Shown: positions 1-9,316, numbered from the stretch's first letter. The stretch: 10,301 nt of DNA from Aureobasidium sp. EXF-3400 (GCA_024195585.1 SWBL01000715.1:1-10301), one strand, 5' to 3'. Numbers and translations: made by a program. The notes: a model not told the origin generated them from the letters alone.

Positions 1-48
1 ATCGGCGCACATGATTGGCCAGAATGCGGATTAGCTAGCGACAGCTCA

Positions 49-64
49 TACCCCTTGCGGGGTA
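49..64. repeat. Small perfect hairpin
   Basis: TACCCC and GGGGTA form a perfect 6-bp stem closed by the tetraloop TTGC. It lies in an AT-rich stretch with no gene assigned. It could be a terminator-like or regulatory structure at the edge of a gene lying outside the window, or chance. Nothing else supports a function. Confidence 0.4.
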
Positions 65-77
65 AATAGCTTGAGAT

Positions 78-97
78 AATCAAATCAAATCAAATCA
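78..97. repeat. Pentanucleotide microsatellite (AATCA)x4
   Basis: Four exact tandem copies of AATCA are visible. The run is short and sits in noncoding, AT-rich sequence, where such repeats arise by slippage. No functional claim is made. Confidence 0.8.
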
Positions 98-211
98 AGA
101 GAACCTCCGCTACGCACTGGATACTATCTACAACAATTGATACGATCTCTATCTCGACACTACTTAGAAATCGAACCTTTGCTATATACTAGATACTTGC
201 TACGACAATTA

Positions 212-868
212 TCACAAATCTCTCTTTAGATACTCGCCACAAGAACTTGCAATATCTTTACACACAAAAGAAAGAAACAAAAGAGGCTTTCCAAAATATC
301 TCAAGCAACGAAGAAATCGCCTCTTGATTGATCCATAGGTAGTGGACTCGGAACATAAAATGTCTTGTTGACCACATATTGTACACGATGTCAATTCAAG
401 TTGCTGTGTTGTGCTTTGTGTTAACTGGCGAGCAACAGAACCGACAAGTTCGTCAAGCTTCTCCATCACCAAACTCATGCTTGTGTGAGGCACAGCATCA
501 AGATTAAACATAATTCTTTGAGCTTTTCTCTATGTACAAAAATTCTCTAAAGCTAGAGAGAGAACAAAAGCTCCTGAGCTATCCAGGCATATACCTGTCT
601 TGTCCCCAGTCTAAAAGAACAAAAATCAAAAAAACTATCTCGTACGGGAGGGTATCAAGAAGCTTCCGTCCACCAGCTGCTGTAACAGCGCCTTCCAAAA
701 GTTCCCCATGACTTCGTTCTATCATGTCAAACCCCAAATCACAAAGGAAATTGAACGCCCTGAAAATGCGATAATATCTTTCTTTCTCATCCGATCGTGG
801 CAGCACACCGTCTCCTGCAGCGTGCTCGAAAGGGGTCGCCGAATATGAAGCGAATCAAACTGGCGACT
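212..868 (-). pseudogene. Possible decayed or mis-resolved hypothetical gene
   Basis: Two minus-strand open segments can be joined. The upstream one is open from about 868 down to a TAG at 579, but its first ATG is only at 725. It contains the stretches ERYYRIFRAF and LLDTLPYEIVFLIFVLL, which loosely resemble the ER-RI-RALYRFQ / F-box-like proteins common in fungi. The downstream one ends at 212 and has a CTICGQQDILC cysteine pair pattern. A candidate intron 516-594 (GTATAT donor, CAAAG acceptor) would join them in frame, but the acceptor is weak and no clear branch point is seen. There are only about 25 nt between the open segment and the stop of the transporter gene upstream on the same strand. 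The missing upstream start and weak splice site make a remnant as likely as a live gene. The family resemblance is from memory and weak. Confidence 0.25.
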
Positions 869-893
869 TTCTCTGAGTGTGGTACACGAGAGA

Positions 894-2452
894 TCACCTG
901 CCCGTCTTGTTAAAGCTCAGACGCTCATGTGAGACCTTTGCTTTTCCATTCTGCCGCGGTGCATCCTCATCGTCACTTTCGGCCAAGTCGCCTAGGCTGA
1001 AACCGCCATTGGTGGCCTCGATGTCGTAATTGTGCATCAAGGCTTCTCGGTCACGATCACCAGATCTTCTGCCAGCAAACGACAGATTGGAGCTGTTCGA
1101 ACGACGGTGTGCATCGGAGCTACGGCGGGCTTGCATAGAGCGACGAGTCAGAGGACCAGACATAGGATCCGTGGGAATGCCATCAAGGTCGTAGCGGCTG
1201 CCGTTTCCGTTGAGTTGCATATGGCCGTGGCCTTCGGGGTCTTCGCGCGAGAGGTTGAGGAGATAGACACCAGTGAAGATTGTGAGGAAACCGCATAAGA
1301 GCGAGATCGTATTTACAGCGTCACTGGTGTTGAAGCCTTGGAACAGGATGAAAGATGCGACGAGGGTGCAGGTGGTGAAGGTGACGTAGTACAACGGGTT
1401 GACACTGGGTTGGTCAGCAGAGCTTCAGTTTTTTTTTGCAAAGGACGGGCGTACATGTTAGTGTTGAACTGGCTCAAAGCCTTGTTGAAGTAGTTCATCT
1501 GCGTCAGGATGCAGACAACCGTGACAAGGATAAAGACGTAGGTGCTGGGATGGGTGAATTGGTTGTAACCAGCAAAAGTCAGTTTGACGGCGATACCGAC
1601 GCCCTTGACGGCCATGATGGAGACGGAGCCGACAGTGCTGCAGATGGAAATGTAAATCAGCGGGTTCTTGCGTCCGTAGCGCGGGCATACGCGGTAGATC
1701 ATGACAGTCGAAAAGATGATGACCAGAATCACGTAGAAAAGGAAGCCTGGCCCAAGTCAATCGCTGCGTTCAATGCAAGCTCCTTGATGTCGCGCGACTC
1801 ACCAGGCTGAACAGCGTAATTGAGGATCTCATCAATCGTCTGCACCTCTTTATCCGGCGGGGCGTGTAGCACAATGACGACAGATCCAATCAGACAGATG
1901 GCGCATCCAAGTTTGCCCAACGTGCCCAAATTCTCGCCGAGGAAATATGATCCCAGTACCGCTCTGTATGCGCCTTGTCAGCGTGCTTGTTCATGTGTAT
2001 GTGTGTTCCCAACTCTTGACTGACCCAATGAGGACACTGAGGGCTCCCAGCGGCGTTACTAGAATCGGCGGTGCGAAGGCGTATGCTGCAAAGTTGGCGA
2101 CTTCACCGATAACCACTGTATGGCGTGAGTATGTTGGTCGAGATGTGGAAGATAGTTGAATGGCGTACTTGTGATGATTCCAGACCACCACACCGGGCTC
2201 TTGAGATATGCGAAGCCTTCTCCTTCAAAGCCATGTTGTTGACTCGCTTGCATCAAGCCTTTTTTTGTGATTACGAAACTCGTTCCTTGTTCAAATCAGC
2301 GGCAGGAACGGCATTGCTCGAAGGTGGGCGCATTACCTATCGCAAGCGTAGAAGCGACGGCTAACGCCAGTCCGATATACCTGGACAGAGAAATGTCAGC
2401 GACATGATGAGTGTTTGGGTGTAAGCAGAGAGGCGCACTTGTCTTCGACCAT
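894..2452 (-). CDS. NIPA-like magnesium transporter (DUF803), 7 exons
   Basis: Predicted membrane protein of 409 residues, of the NIPA/DUF803 family in the drug/metabolite transporter superfamily. Known relatives move Mg2+ across plasma or endosomal membranes; the substrate here is inferred. Coding segments on the minus strand: 2452-2439, 2380-2337, 2285-2169, 2115-2025, 1963-1803, 1746-1455 and 1404-894. The six introns are 50-61 nt, all GT...AG, and all joins are in frame. The start ATG lies in the context gccATGG, giving MVEDKYIGLALA at the N-terminus, as usual for the family. Recognisable blocks in order: [81 protein letters not shown] and NTISLLCGF. About nine membrane segments span residues 6-291. 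The last 118 residues are a hydrophilic Ser/Arg-rich and then acidic tail, probably cytosolic. The first coding exon is only 14 nt, so automatic annotation may miss the true start. Confidence 0.93.
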
Positions 2453-3492
2453 GGCTGGTCTGTTGTGTATGCTTGACTCGACGAGTTGCGTAGGCTACGA
2501 TGATGGAGAAAGCGGGCAAGGCGGGATGCGACAAAGAAGAAGAAGCCGCGTCGGATTGAAGTAGAAGCAGCTTTGTGCCCACTCTGCTTGTTTGTATCCG
2601 TCAAAGAGGGGGTAGGTGTAGAGCAAGGGCAGGCAGTTGTCGAAAAGTCAAAGGGGTTGAAGGTCGCAATAGGGTTCGCTTTGAACCGTTGAAGCTTCCA
2701 CTGGATGGTTGTACTTTGTCCGATCCCTGTGGCTGATGGTCAGAAAAGGCGTGCCATAACCGTGTGACATAACCCCCAAACCACGAGTCGCCGCATCTCT
2801 GTCTGAATAGTCTACCGTATTCACCCTGAAACCTGCTCAAAGCACTCTTTACTTCTGTATTTAGCTGTTACCTGCTAATTGTACAATACTAAGTCTTCTG
2901 TCTTCATCCTCCAATCTTCAAAAGACGAAAGGAACTTTTGACTACTTGCTTGACGTGCCTGCCAAGTCGCATCGGCCTTCTTCAAAGCGTTTGTGACTGA
3001 CTTGCAAGCGCGAACCTCTCCCCCTCGGCTTCCGGTGACGCGTGTGATTCCTATTTTAGTCCCGTCAAAATCGATACCCGGCGCTTCACACGCCATAGTT
3101 ATTCCCATTTTGCACACGCTGTCATATTTGTGCATATTGTCACCTGTATGGTGCTATTCATTTTATTCCTACATGTCATACATCTGCCTGTCATGCGGCT
3201 CTTTCTGCGACGTCTCACCTCTCGTTTCGGAATTGGTGTTACACTTGAGGAACCCATGCAATTTTGTTCTCCATAAACACCGCTCATGCTCTTTCTCGTG
3301 CTCACTCGTATACCAGAAGCACAGAACTCGTCTTGAATCATCCACGACTCTTGACTCGGTCTGTTTGGAACTCCTTTTCTCCGACCCAGACCATATCGAC
3401 CATATATCATCGTCTCCCAGCAACCTTCCAGATACAGATCATAACGCCATCACTTCCCAGATATGCTAACGAAGTACAAGGTAGGTGATTCC
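2453..3492. other. Intergenic: NIPA-like promoter/leader and nucleotidyltransferase 3' end
   Basis: No gene is supported here. On the minus strand the 300 nt upstream of the transporter ATG are pyrimidine-rich and contain no upstream ATG between 2453 and about 2750, as expected for a fungal promoter and leader. The part next to 3492 should hold the 3' UTR of the nucleotidyltransferase gene. The plus strand around 3250-3470 is also pyrimidine-rich and leader-like. Open frames of up to 158 codons exist (for example 2993-3469, plus), but they have no recognisable motif and biased composition, so I did not call them. Confidence 0.6.
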
Positions 3493-5814
3493 TTAAAGGT
3501 TGAGGGGTACAAATTTCTGACGACGCCCTTTACCGCGAGTTGCAGGAGGAACCACTTCTGGCTGCGAGGGAGCAGCTTCTTGTGCAAGTGCTTGTGTCGA
3601 AGGCTGAGCTGCTTGGACTGGCTGCACAGGAGCGTGCACCGGCGAGCGGGGTTTTTGAGCAGCAGTGGTATTGGCTGAGCCGCCTGCAAGAGATGGGAAC
3701 TGCTGGCCATATGCCTGGACTTTGTTGACTGTTGGTGGCGGGGCTGTAGAAGCAGGTCCTTGTTCTTCGGCTTCAGTCAATTCATCAAACAGGCCGCCCT
3801 CGGGCTCTTCTCTGTTACGACCGATGGCACCGATTATGCGCCATGCACGACGGAACTCATCTCTGATGGCGACGATGCCGTTGTGCGTGACAGTGCGTGC
3901 AACATTGTGGGTAGTCTCGAAGGGGTCTTCAATTGCAAAGAGATATCGGTGGCGCACCTCCTTGTTGTCGCCAACTTCAGTCTTTGCGCCAGTCCAACCC
4001 TTCTCTAACTTGGACACGATGCCGCCTCGAGATCTCAAGCTGAGCACATCGCGTGTCCAAAAGAACCCACCAGAATTGACGGCATAGTACCTGAAGAAGC
4101 CAACCAGCAAGTTGCCGAGCGACTCCTTGTTCTGCGTGATTGCACCTTGGCTAGCACGACTCGCAATCACGTCTTCTTGATCGAAAAAGCGAACTTCGTA
4201 GCCGTCAATGGTAGTCGTAGGCAAACCATTGGCCTCGGCCTCATGTTGTAAGTTAGGCAGAACGGGTGGGTTTGCTACGTTCATAAGGTAATGCAAAACC
4301 ATCAACACGTACCCATACGATGATAGAGTGCCTGAGTAGGAAGAGTTGATCTTCCTTCGCTTAGCCCATGACTTGATGAAGAGGACCATGGGTCGAACTC
4401 TAGGGTCGCATTTCGAATAGCACCGCAACATTTGGGTGTTGTGAATACCCAGGGGATTGAAGAAGTTTATATCACACTGAATGCCGACACCATCCTTAGG
4501 GAAGTCCAGAGGGCCAGCAGCCTTTTCACGTCGCCAGCTTCTTTCATTTCGTTGAAGATTTGCCTGTTTGTCCTGAGGTTGTTGTTGGTGAGGCTGTTGT
4601 GTATTTTCCGACTTTGAAGTGGCTTCAGATGGGCTCGAGGACGCCTTTGGGTCAATTTGCAGAGCTTGGGTTGACTCGACAAGTGATGCGACATCGTCTG
4701 CAGACTTTTGTGCTCCGGAGTCCACATCACTTTGTACAGTAGGCTCATTGCCGCCAGTCTTAGATCCAGGCTGGGAGGGCGAAGACAGTGTATCAAGAAC
4801 ATCCTTCTCAGTGGCTGTCTCGTTAGTAGACGGCTTCGAGGTGGCGTACTTCTCGTCTTCAGGTAGATTGTCCCACTTTTCACGAGATTCTCGAAGAGCA
4901 TTCAAGAGTTCCGGTGTTGGCAATTCGCAGATCTTGATGATGGGCACACGTGTGCGGGTAAGCAGGCGGGCGCCGATGGCGTTGTCAAGTAGTTCCTTCT
5001 CGAGGACTCGAGCGAGACCGTTCTCGTGCGAAGAGAAACGCTGACTCAAGTCATGCTCGGATGAAGTGACGATGGCCAGATCCATGTCGGAGCCAGCGGT
5101 GGCAAAGCCTGAACTAAGACTGCCAAAGCTAGCCAATTCGACAGAAGGTAAAGGATTTTCCGGATCCGGAGACTTGAGATTTTCGAAGATTCGTTGCAGC
5201 TTGAGACGGAAAGCATCCTTCAGTTCAATTTCAGAATCCAACATTTGTGTATTTGAAATCTCCTGGGAAGCGAGTGAATTCAGGAAGGAGGCTTGGCGTT
5301 CGAGGTAAGGATTGTTCGTCTGCTGGGGACGAGATTGCGGTTGATACAGTTGACGTTGCTGATGCTGGTGCTGATGTTGGTTTTGGTTTTGATGCGGGCG
5401 GTGCTGAGAGTAGGGCTGATGAGAGCGCGGACCTTGATGTGGAGGTCTATCAAAAGCATTTGGATCCATGGGTGGAGGGTTATAGTTGCGATGAGGATCC
5501 TGAGCACGAAAGTTGTTGTTGTGTGTCTGCGGCGGTGCATGGCGAGACTGCACAGGAATAGGAGCAGTTGCATGGTGCTGGTGTAAGAAGTGAGAGAAGT
5601 CTTGTTGACGATCCATTGGTATATTGTTAGAGTAGCGCGGCTGAGCTGGCGGACCCCCGAATGCAGGAGGAACTCTTGAAGGATAACCATGAGCCATGTG
5701 AGAAGACGGTGGCAGACGAGGATCAGTGTGCTGCTGAGGGGGTCTGTTGTTCATGATCATGCCCCGTAACTGATCCTCGAGCTTCTGCGAAGCATAGCCG
5801 CTGCCTTGATCCAT
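3493..5814 (-). CDS. Cid1/CutA-like non-canonical poly(A)/poly(U) RNA nucleotidyltransferase
   Basis: Intronless gene for a 773-residue enzyme expected to add untemplated nucleotides to RNA 3' ends (Cid1/TUTase family; in Aspergillus, CutA-type enzymes add CU-rich tails that trigger mRNA decapping). The start is ATG 5814 (gacATGGAT); the frame runs further upstream but has no earlier ATG. The nucleotidyltransferase signature FGSLSSGFATAGSDMDLAIV lies at about 230-249, with catalytic Asp243 and Asp245. The third Asp is probably D448 in QCDINFFNPL. HNTQMLRCYSKCDPRVRP and GTLSSYGYVLMVLHYL follow. The PAP-associated domain is at about 565-645, ending IEDPFETTHNVART. His636 aligns with the histidine that favours UTP in S. 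pombe Cid1. Residues 1-185 are Pro/Gln/His-rich with a QHQHQHQQ tract, and about 303-440 is a low-complexity insert between the catalytic aspartates. The C-terminus is Ala/Pro/Gln-rich and ends in a basic GKGRRQKF. Probably cytoplasmic. Base specificity (A, U or C) cannot be read from sequence alone. Confidence 0.92.
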   Translation of the reverse strand: MDQGSGYASQKLEDQLRGMIMNNRPPQQHTDPRLPPSSHMAHGYPSRVPPAFGGPPAQPRYSNNIPMDRQQDFSHFLHQHHATAPIPVQSRHAPPQTHNNNFRAQDPHRNYNPPPMDPNAFDRPPHQGPRSHQPYSQHRPHQNQNQHQHQHQQRQLYQPQSRPQQTNNPYLERQASFLNSLASQEISNTQMLDSEIELKDAFRLKLQRIFENLKSPDPENPLPSVELASFGSLSSGFATAGSDMDLAIVTSSEHDLSQRFSSHENGLARVLEKELLDNAIGARLLTRTRVPIIKICELPTPELLNALRESREKWDNLPEDEKYATSKPSTNETATEKDVLDTLSSPSQPGSKTGGNEPTVQSDVDSGAQKSADDVASLVESTQALQIDPKASSSPSEATSKSENTQQPHQQQPQDKQANLQRNERSWRREKAAGPLDFPKDGVGIQCDINFFNPLGIHNTQMLRCYSKCDPRVRPMVLFIKSWAKRRKINSSYSGTLSSYGYVLMVLHYLMNVANPPVLPNLQHEAEANGLPTTTIDGYEVRFFDQEDVIASRASQGAITQNKESLGNLLVGFFRYYAVNSGGFFWTRDVLSLRSRGGIVSKLEKGWTGAKTEVGDNKEVRHRYLFAIEDPFETTHNVARTVTHNGIVAIRDEFRRAWRIIGAIGRNREEPEGGLFDELTEAEEQGPASTAPPPTVNKVQAYGQQFPSLAGGSANTTAAQKPRSPVHAPVQPVQAAQPSTQALAQEAAPSQPEVVPPATRGKGRRQKFVPLNL

Positions 5815-5815
5815 G

Positions 5816-5866
5816 TCAGGCAAATGCGAAGGCTTGTGATGGAAGGACAGATGAATCAAATAGCAT
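5816..5866 (-). other. Upstream ORF of the nucleotidyltransferase gene (16 codons)
   Basis: On the minus strand an ATG at 5866 opens a 16-codon frame whose TGA ends one base before the main ATG (TGA-C-ATG). A second, 5-codon upstream ORF (MLMCW) lies at 5937-5920. If these lie in the transcript, they would make translation of the enzyme depend on reinitiation or leaky scanning. The transcription start is unknown. Confidence 0.5.
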
Positions 5867-6109
5867 CAGAATTCTCCCTTGCGACAATCCCAGATATAAC
5901 AAAAGACACAGGTCGGGTGTTACCAACACATGAGCATCCGGATTTCAGGAATTGTTGATAGATGGAGCACTGCAGTGAGCAAATCACAAGCGTCACTCCA
6001 AGTGATGGAAGAGGGAAGGTGTGGGGATTTTGATGCCAAGACGGAATGACATGGCAGCAGCGACCAAGGACGGGCAGCACATCAAGCAAAGGCCCATTCG
6101 ACTGAGGCT

Positions 6110-6116
6110 TGAGTCA
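6110..6116 (+). promoter_or_regulatory. TGAGTCA site (Gcn4/CpcA or AP-1 type)
   Basis: A perfect TGAGTCA, the consensus bound by Gcn4/CpcA and Yap-like bZIP factors, lies 196 nt upstream of the TFIIF start codon inside the divergent promoter. A 7-mer can arise by chance, so occupancy is an inference. Confidence 0.4.
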
Positions 6117-6251
6117 ACATCCTCATCGCCTGCATACCACAATCACATTCCTCACACCGCTCTGGCCACGTCCGTCGCGCTCACACATAGGCCATCCCAC
6201 TTGCGCCCGCGACCTCACGCCTCAAGACCACTACTATCACATCAACGTCCG

Positions 6252-6263
6252 ATGCACACGTAG
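6252..6263 (+). other. Short upstream ORF (MHT-stop) before the TFIIF gene
   Basis: ATG CAC ACG TAG lies 48 nt before the TFIIF start codon. It counts only if the transcript starts upstream of 6252, which cannot be told here. Confidence 0.4.
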
Positions 6264-6311
6264 AACTGCTGTCACAAATCACTCAAACACTCCGCCTATT
6301 CGGACGACACG

Positions 6312-8278
6312 ATGAGTGCTCCTCCTCCAGGTGTGAGCCCTGCCTCGCGACAGCCAAGCACGACTCCCAACAACGGTCAAGGTGCCCTCCGTCGCAGAAG
6401 GCCCACTGGCCCCTTCGCGCCTAAGCCCTCTCGCAATCAAGCAAAGCGTCCTCCGGCTCCTCCACCGCAAAAACTCACTGGAACCACCAAGCCTCTAGCT
6501 GCCACACCCGTCCAGTCACAACCCGAACCCGAAGATGATCCTTCCACATACAACGAAATCCCACTCATGGCGACAAAGAAGGCTCTTCTTGAAGGCCTCC
6601 GTTTTCATGCCATCAAATTCATCTCCAACAACATCGTCAATCCTTACGACAAAGACCAATTCGAGCGCCCTGTAAAACTCCACCGTCGTTTCCCTCAGGA
6701 TACTCCTAATATACCCGTCGACGCCAACCCAGAAGACGACAAGGAACGCGAGAAAGAGGCTATCCGCAAGGCAGAAAAGGCTGCAGAAAGAGAGGCTACT
6801 CAGGCTCAAATCGCCCCGACTGACAAGGCGGCGGCAGCAAAGAAGCGTCAGCCATTCAAAAAGAAGACCGAGGATGTTTATTACCCTACAGATACACCCG
6901 AAGCTCAGAAGCGTGCCAGATTGCGCTATGAGGAAGGCCGCCCTTGGCATCTCGAAGACTTTGAAAACAAGAACATCTGGATTGGTACATATGAAGAGCC
7001 TCTTTCCGAATCAAATGTCATGTTTGTATTCGACAACGGCCGCTTCAGAATGGTTCCCATTGAAAAGTGGTATCGCTTCAATCCTACAGGCCGCGTCCCA
7101 CTACTTTCTCAGGCTGAGGCAGATGCCGTTATGGAAAAACGTGAGAAAGGTCCTAGATGGTTCTTGGAAAACGATGCTGGGCGTGAGAAAAAGCGTGCCG
7201 AGCTTTCAAGACAACAACGTCTGACCAGAGGTAGAGTGGGCACTCGAGATGAAAACCGTGTCAAAAATGAAGATGATGATGGTGACATGGAAAACGTGGA
7301 TATTGCCGATGACGTGGATGAGCTGGACTTTGAGGCTGAAGACGAATTCCAAGACGATGACGAGGGCAAACTCTTCGGAGATGATGAAGAAGAGGCCAAG
7401 GAAGCTGCATCAAAACTGAAAAAAGAGCGACATGAAGCCAACATTTTCGCTGGTACTGGTGTCAAAGACGAGAAAGATTGGTATGAAGAGGAGCAATTGG
7501 AGAAGCAAAGGGAGCGTGAAGAGAAGAAGAAAGCAAAGAAACTGCGCAAGAAGCTGGTCAAGATTGAAAAGAACTACGAGTATGACGACGACGAGAGTGA
7601 CAATCCATACTCGGAAGAGGTAAGCCTGGCTTTCATTGCTCTTCAAAGAATTCGATCTAAACCTCGTTATAGGAAGAATCAGACGATTCAGACATTGAGC
7701 GTCAACGCGAAGAGGACGAAAGAAAGAAGGAGGAGGAACTCAAGGCAAACGGGGACAAACAGGCATCCCAAATGTCTACCAACGCCAACACTCCATCAGG
7801 TCGTGCTGAGAAGCATGCCAGTGGCCTCCTGCCAAAACAATCCATGTCGAGCCTTAAGCGTCCTGGCTCTCCCAACTTGTCAGAGACCAGTGGCAGCGAG
7901 TCCGTTAACCGCAAGCGTTTCAAGAGTGGCAAGTCTGGCTCTGGTGCTATATCCCCTCCGGGACGTCACGCCGGCTCAGGCAGCGACACGGAGACTGAAA
8001 GACGTCGTACTACCCTGTCCTTGAATCCCAGATCCACACCAGGATCACCCGGCAATGCTACCCCCCTTGGCTCACGCGCCGGCAGTCCCGTACCCATGCC
8101 GACGGCAGACGAGATCAGAACCGCCATTCCTCCTGCTGGTATTAGTATTCCAGAGTTGATCAAGCGATTCAGAGAACAGGTGCCCAAGACCAAGGAAGGA
8201 AATAAGGCTTTCATTCAATTGGTCTTGAGTGTAGCCAAAGCCATGCCAGGTGCTCCTGGTCTTGTTGGTCTTAGGTAG
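6312..8278 (+). CDS. TFG1: Transcription initiation factor IIF, alpha/large subunit (RAP74, Tfg1)
   Basis: Large subunit of TFIIF, the nuclear factor that escorts RNA polymerase II into the preinitiation complex and aids start-site choice and elongation. Two exons, 6312-7619 and 7673-8278, encode 637 residues. The 53-nt intron 7620-7672 has GTAAGC and TATAG ends with a CTAAAC branch-like site, and falls between codons. The N-terminus is Pro/Arg-rich and disordered. The TFIIF-alpha dimerisation region spans about 84-260, split by a charged insert at about 135-185, and includes PWHLEDFENKNIWIGTYEEP (211-230) and GRFRMVPIEKWYRFNPTGR. An acidic stretch with DVDELDFEAEDEFQDDDEG (about 334-352) and a Lys/Glu-rich coil at about 390-422 follow, then a Ser/Pro-rich linker. 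The C-terminal winged helix is at about 580-637 (EIRTAIPPAGISIPELIKRF), which in RAP74 contacts the CTD phosphatase Fcp1. Without splicing, the first frame runs on with unrelated residues to 8024, so the intron is needed to reach the winged helix. Confidence 0.96.
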
Positions 8279-8509
8279 ACATGCAGGTTTTCGAGTTGCA
8301 ATCACAAAACAGAGCCTTTATTCTTTGTCGAGAAAGGTGACCAAAGAAGATTGAGAATTGGAAGAATCAACAAGTTATTATGACTGCTTTCTTGATGTTC
8401 GTACTCCCCCTTCTTCGATACTTGGCAGCTCTTAATCACACAAAGCATTGACACTACTGGGTGATTTCGTATTCTAATTGCGTGTTCATTCATTTTGGCT
8501 GAAAATGGT

Positions 8510-8521
8510 ATATAATTATAT
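8510..8521. repeat. AT-rich 12-bp palindrome
   Basis: ATATAATTATAT is a perfect 12-bp palindrome 232 nt after the TFIIF stop codon. It may belong to the efficiency/positioning elements for 3' end formation, but AT-rich palindromes of this size are not rare. Confidence 0.35.
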
Positions 8522-9161
8522 CCGGCTCTATTGATCATCCCGCGGGCAGCGGGCTGGATGAAAGTGGACCCCTCGAAGTATGATCGTCAGGGTACGGATA
8601 ATAGTGCACAATCTTGTACAAAAACTGAGATATACTTTTGCGTCGTCAGTGGCTGGCTGGCTCGCTTTCAGCTGCTCGGGTCATCGTCTAGGCAGGTACA
8701 ATAGCGATTTGTTGAGTCAGAGAAGGCAAGGAGAGAAAGAGAGGCACACAGAATTGTACCTGTGTAGCAAAGTCGTTGAGCTGAAATGTAGGACTGGGGG
8801 ATGGTGTGTAGTGCAACAATCGTGGTCTCGAAGGCTTTGGAAAGCCGGAGAAATGCGCATGTAACCAACTCCCACTCCGCTTGCTCCGATCGACATGGGA
8901 TGGATCAAGGCACGAATACTTGCCATTAACGGCTCTCCTCGGCGCGGGATAGAGTTGGATAAATATGGTTATGAGTAGGTATGAAGTTGAGTGAGGTTTG
9001 TAGGCGAGACAATATTGCAGTCGAGATGGGTTTATGTGAGACACGAGATGAGGGTCTGTCAATGTCGGATGTAGATGAGGGTAGTGTTTGAGGTACTGGG
9101 TGATGATTTCGGTTGCGAGTGGAGTGAGCTGAGAAGGCTGAGCAAAGGAGCCCCTTCAATG

Positions 9162-9167
9162 CACGTG
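9162..9167. promoter_or_regulatory. CACGTG (ACGTGT-core) motif upstream of hacA
   Basis: CACGTGTG lies 250 nt before the hacA start codon and 82 nt upstream of the TATA-like box. It contains an ACGTG core used by bZIP and bHLH factors and resembles the yeast UPRE-2 core bound by Hac1. Autoregulation of hacA is known in other fungi; that this element does it here is inference. Confidence 0.3.
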
Positions 9168-9248
9168 TGAGCCGAATGTGGGAGGAGCGAAGGAGCGCGC
9201 TGGTCCAAGCTGACGCAGGGGCTATTTTGAGAATCGGGCGCGGCGGCT

Positions 9249-9254
9249 TATAAG
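9249..9254 (+). promoter_or_regulatory. TATA-like box of hacA
   Basis: TATAAG within CTTATAAGAC lies 163 nt upstream of the hacA ATG, just after a GC-rich run. If used, it would give a leader of roughly 130 nt that includes the hairpin and the start-stop uORF described below. Confidence 0.45.
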
Positions 9255-9301
9255 ACGGTTGGTGCCAGCTGTTCTTTTGACCGCTTGCTTTGTCGTGCTG
9301 C

Positions 9302-9316
9302 CTCTGACCATCAGAG
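9302..9316 (+). other. Inverted repeat in the hacA leader
   Basis: CTCTGA and TCAGAG form a 6-bp stem with a CCA loop. Flanking GCTTT (9287-9291) and AAAGC (9331-9335) could extend it as an outer stem with a mismatched interior. In Aspergillus, a structured hacA leader that blocks translation and is lost by 5' shortening under ER stress has been described. This may be a counterpart, though it is smaller. Confidence 0.35.

Larger units (their letters stand above)
5815..6311. promoter_or_regulatory. Divergent promoter region
   Basis: The nucleotidyltransferase gene (minus) and the TFIIF gene (plus) diverge from this 497-bp gap, which must hold both promoters and leaders. No strong TATA box is seen on the TFIIF side. 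A weak TATATC lies on the minus strand near 5894-5899. The sequence before the TFIIF ATG is C-rich, as is common in fungal leaders. Confidence 0.7.

Noticed and set aside
1436..1810. Plus-strand 124-codon frame opposite the transporter
   Set aside because: It is the shadow of transporter exons whose minus-strand translation matches a known family throughout.
2993..3469. Plus-strand open frame of 158 codons
   Set aside because: Low-complexity Ser/Cys/Leu/His composition, no recognisable motif, and located where a 3' UTR and a promoter are expected.
5340..5400. Tandem repeat of functional interest in the nucleotidyltransferase N-terminus
   Set aside because: It is an imperfect Gln/His codon run typical of disordered fungal proteins, not a distinct element.
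5815..5859. Longer N-terminus for the nucleotidyltransferase starting at 5859
   Set aside because: The codon at 5859 is TTG; the first in-frame ATG is at 5814 with a good context.
7620..8024. TFIIF frame read straight through to 8024
   Set aside because: It loses the winged-helix domain; removing the GT...AG intron 7620-7672 restores a frame ending in a clear RAP74 C-terminus.
8688..9062. Minus-strand open frame of 124 codons upstream of hacA
   Set aside because: Composition follows the pyrimidine bias of that strand; no domain; several overlapping frames look the same.
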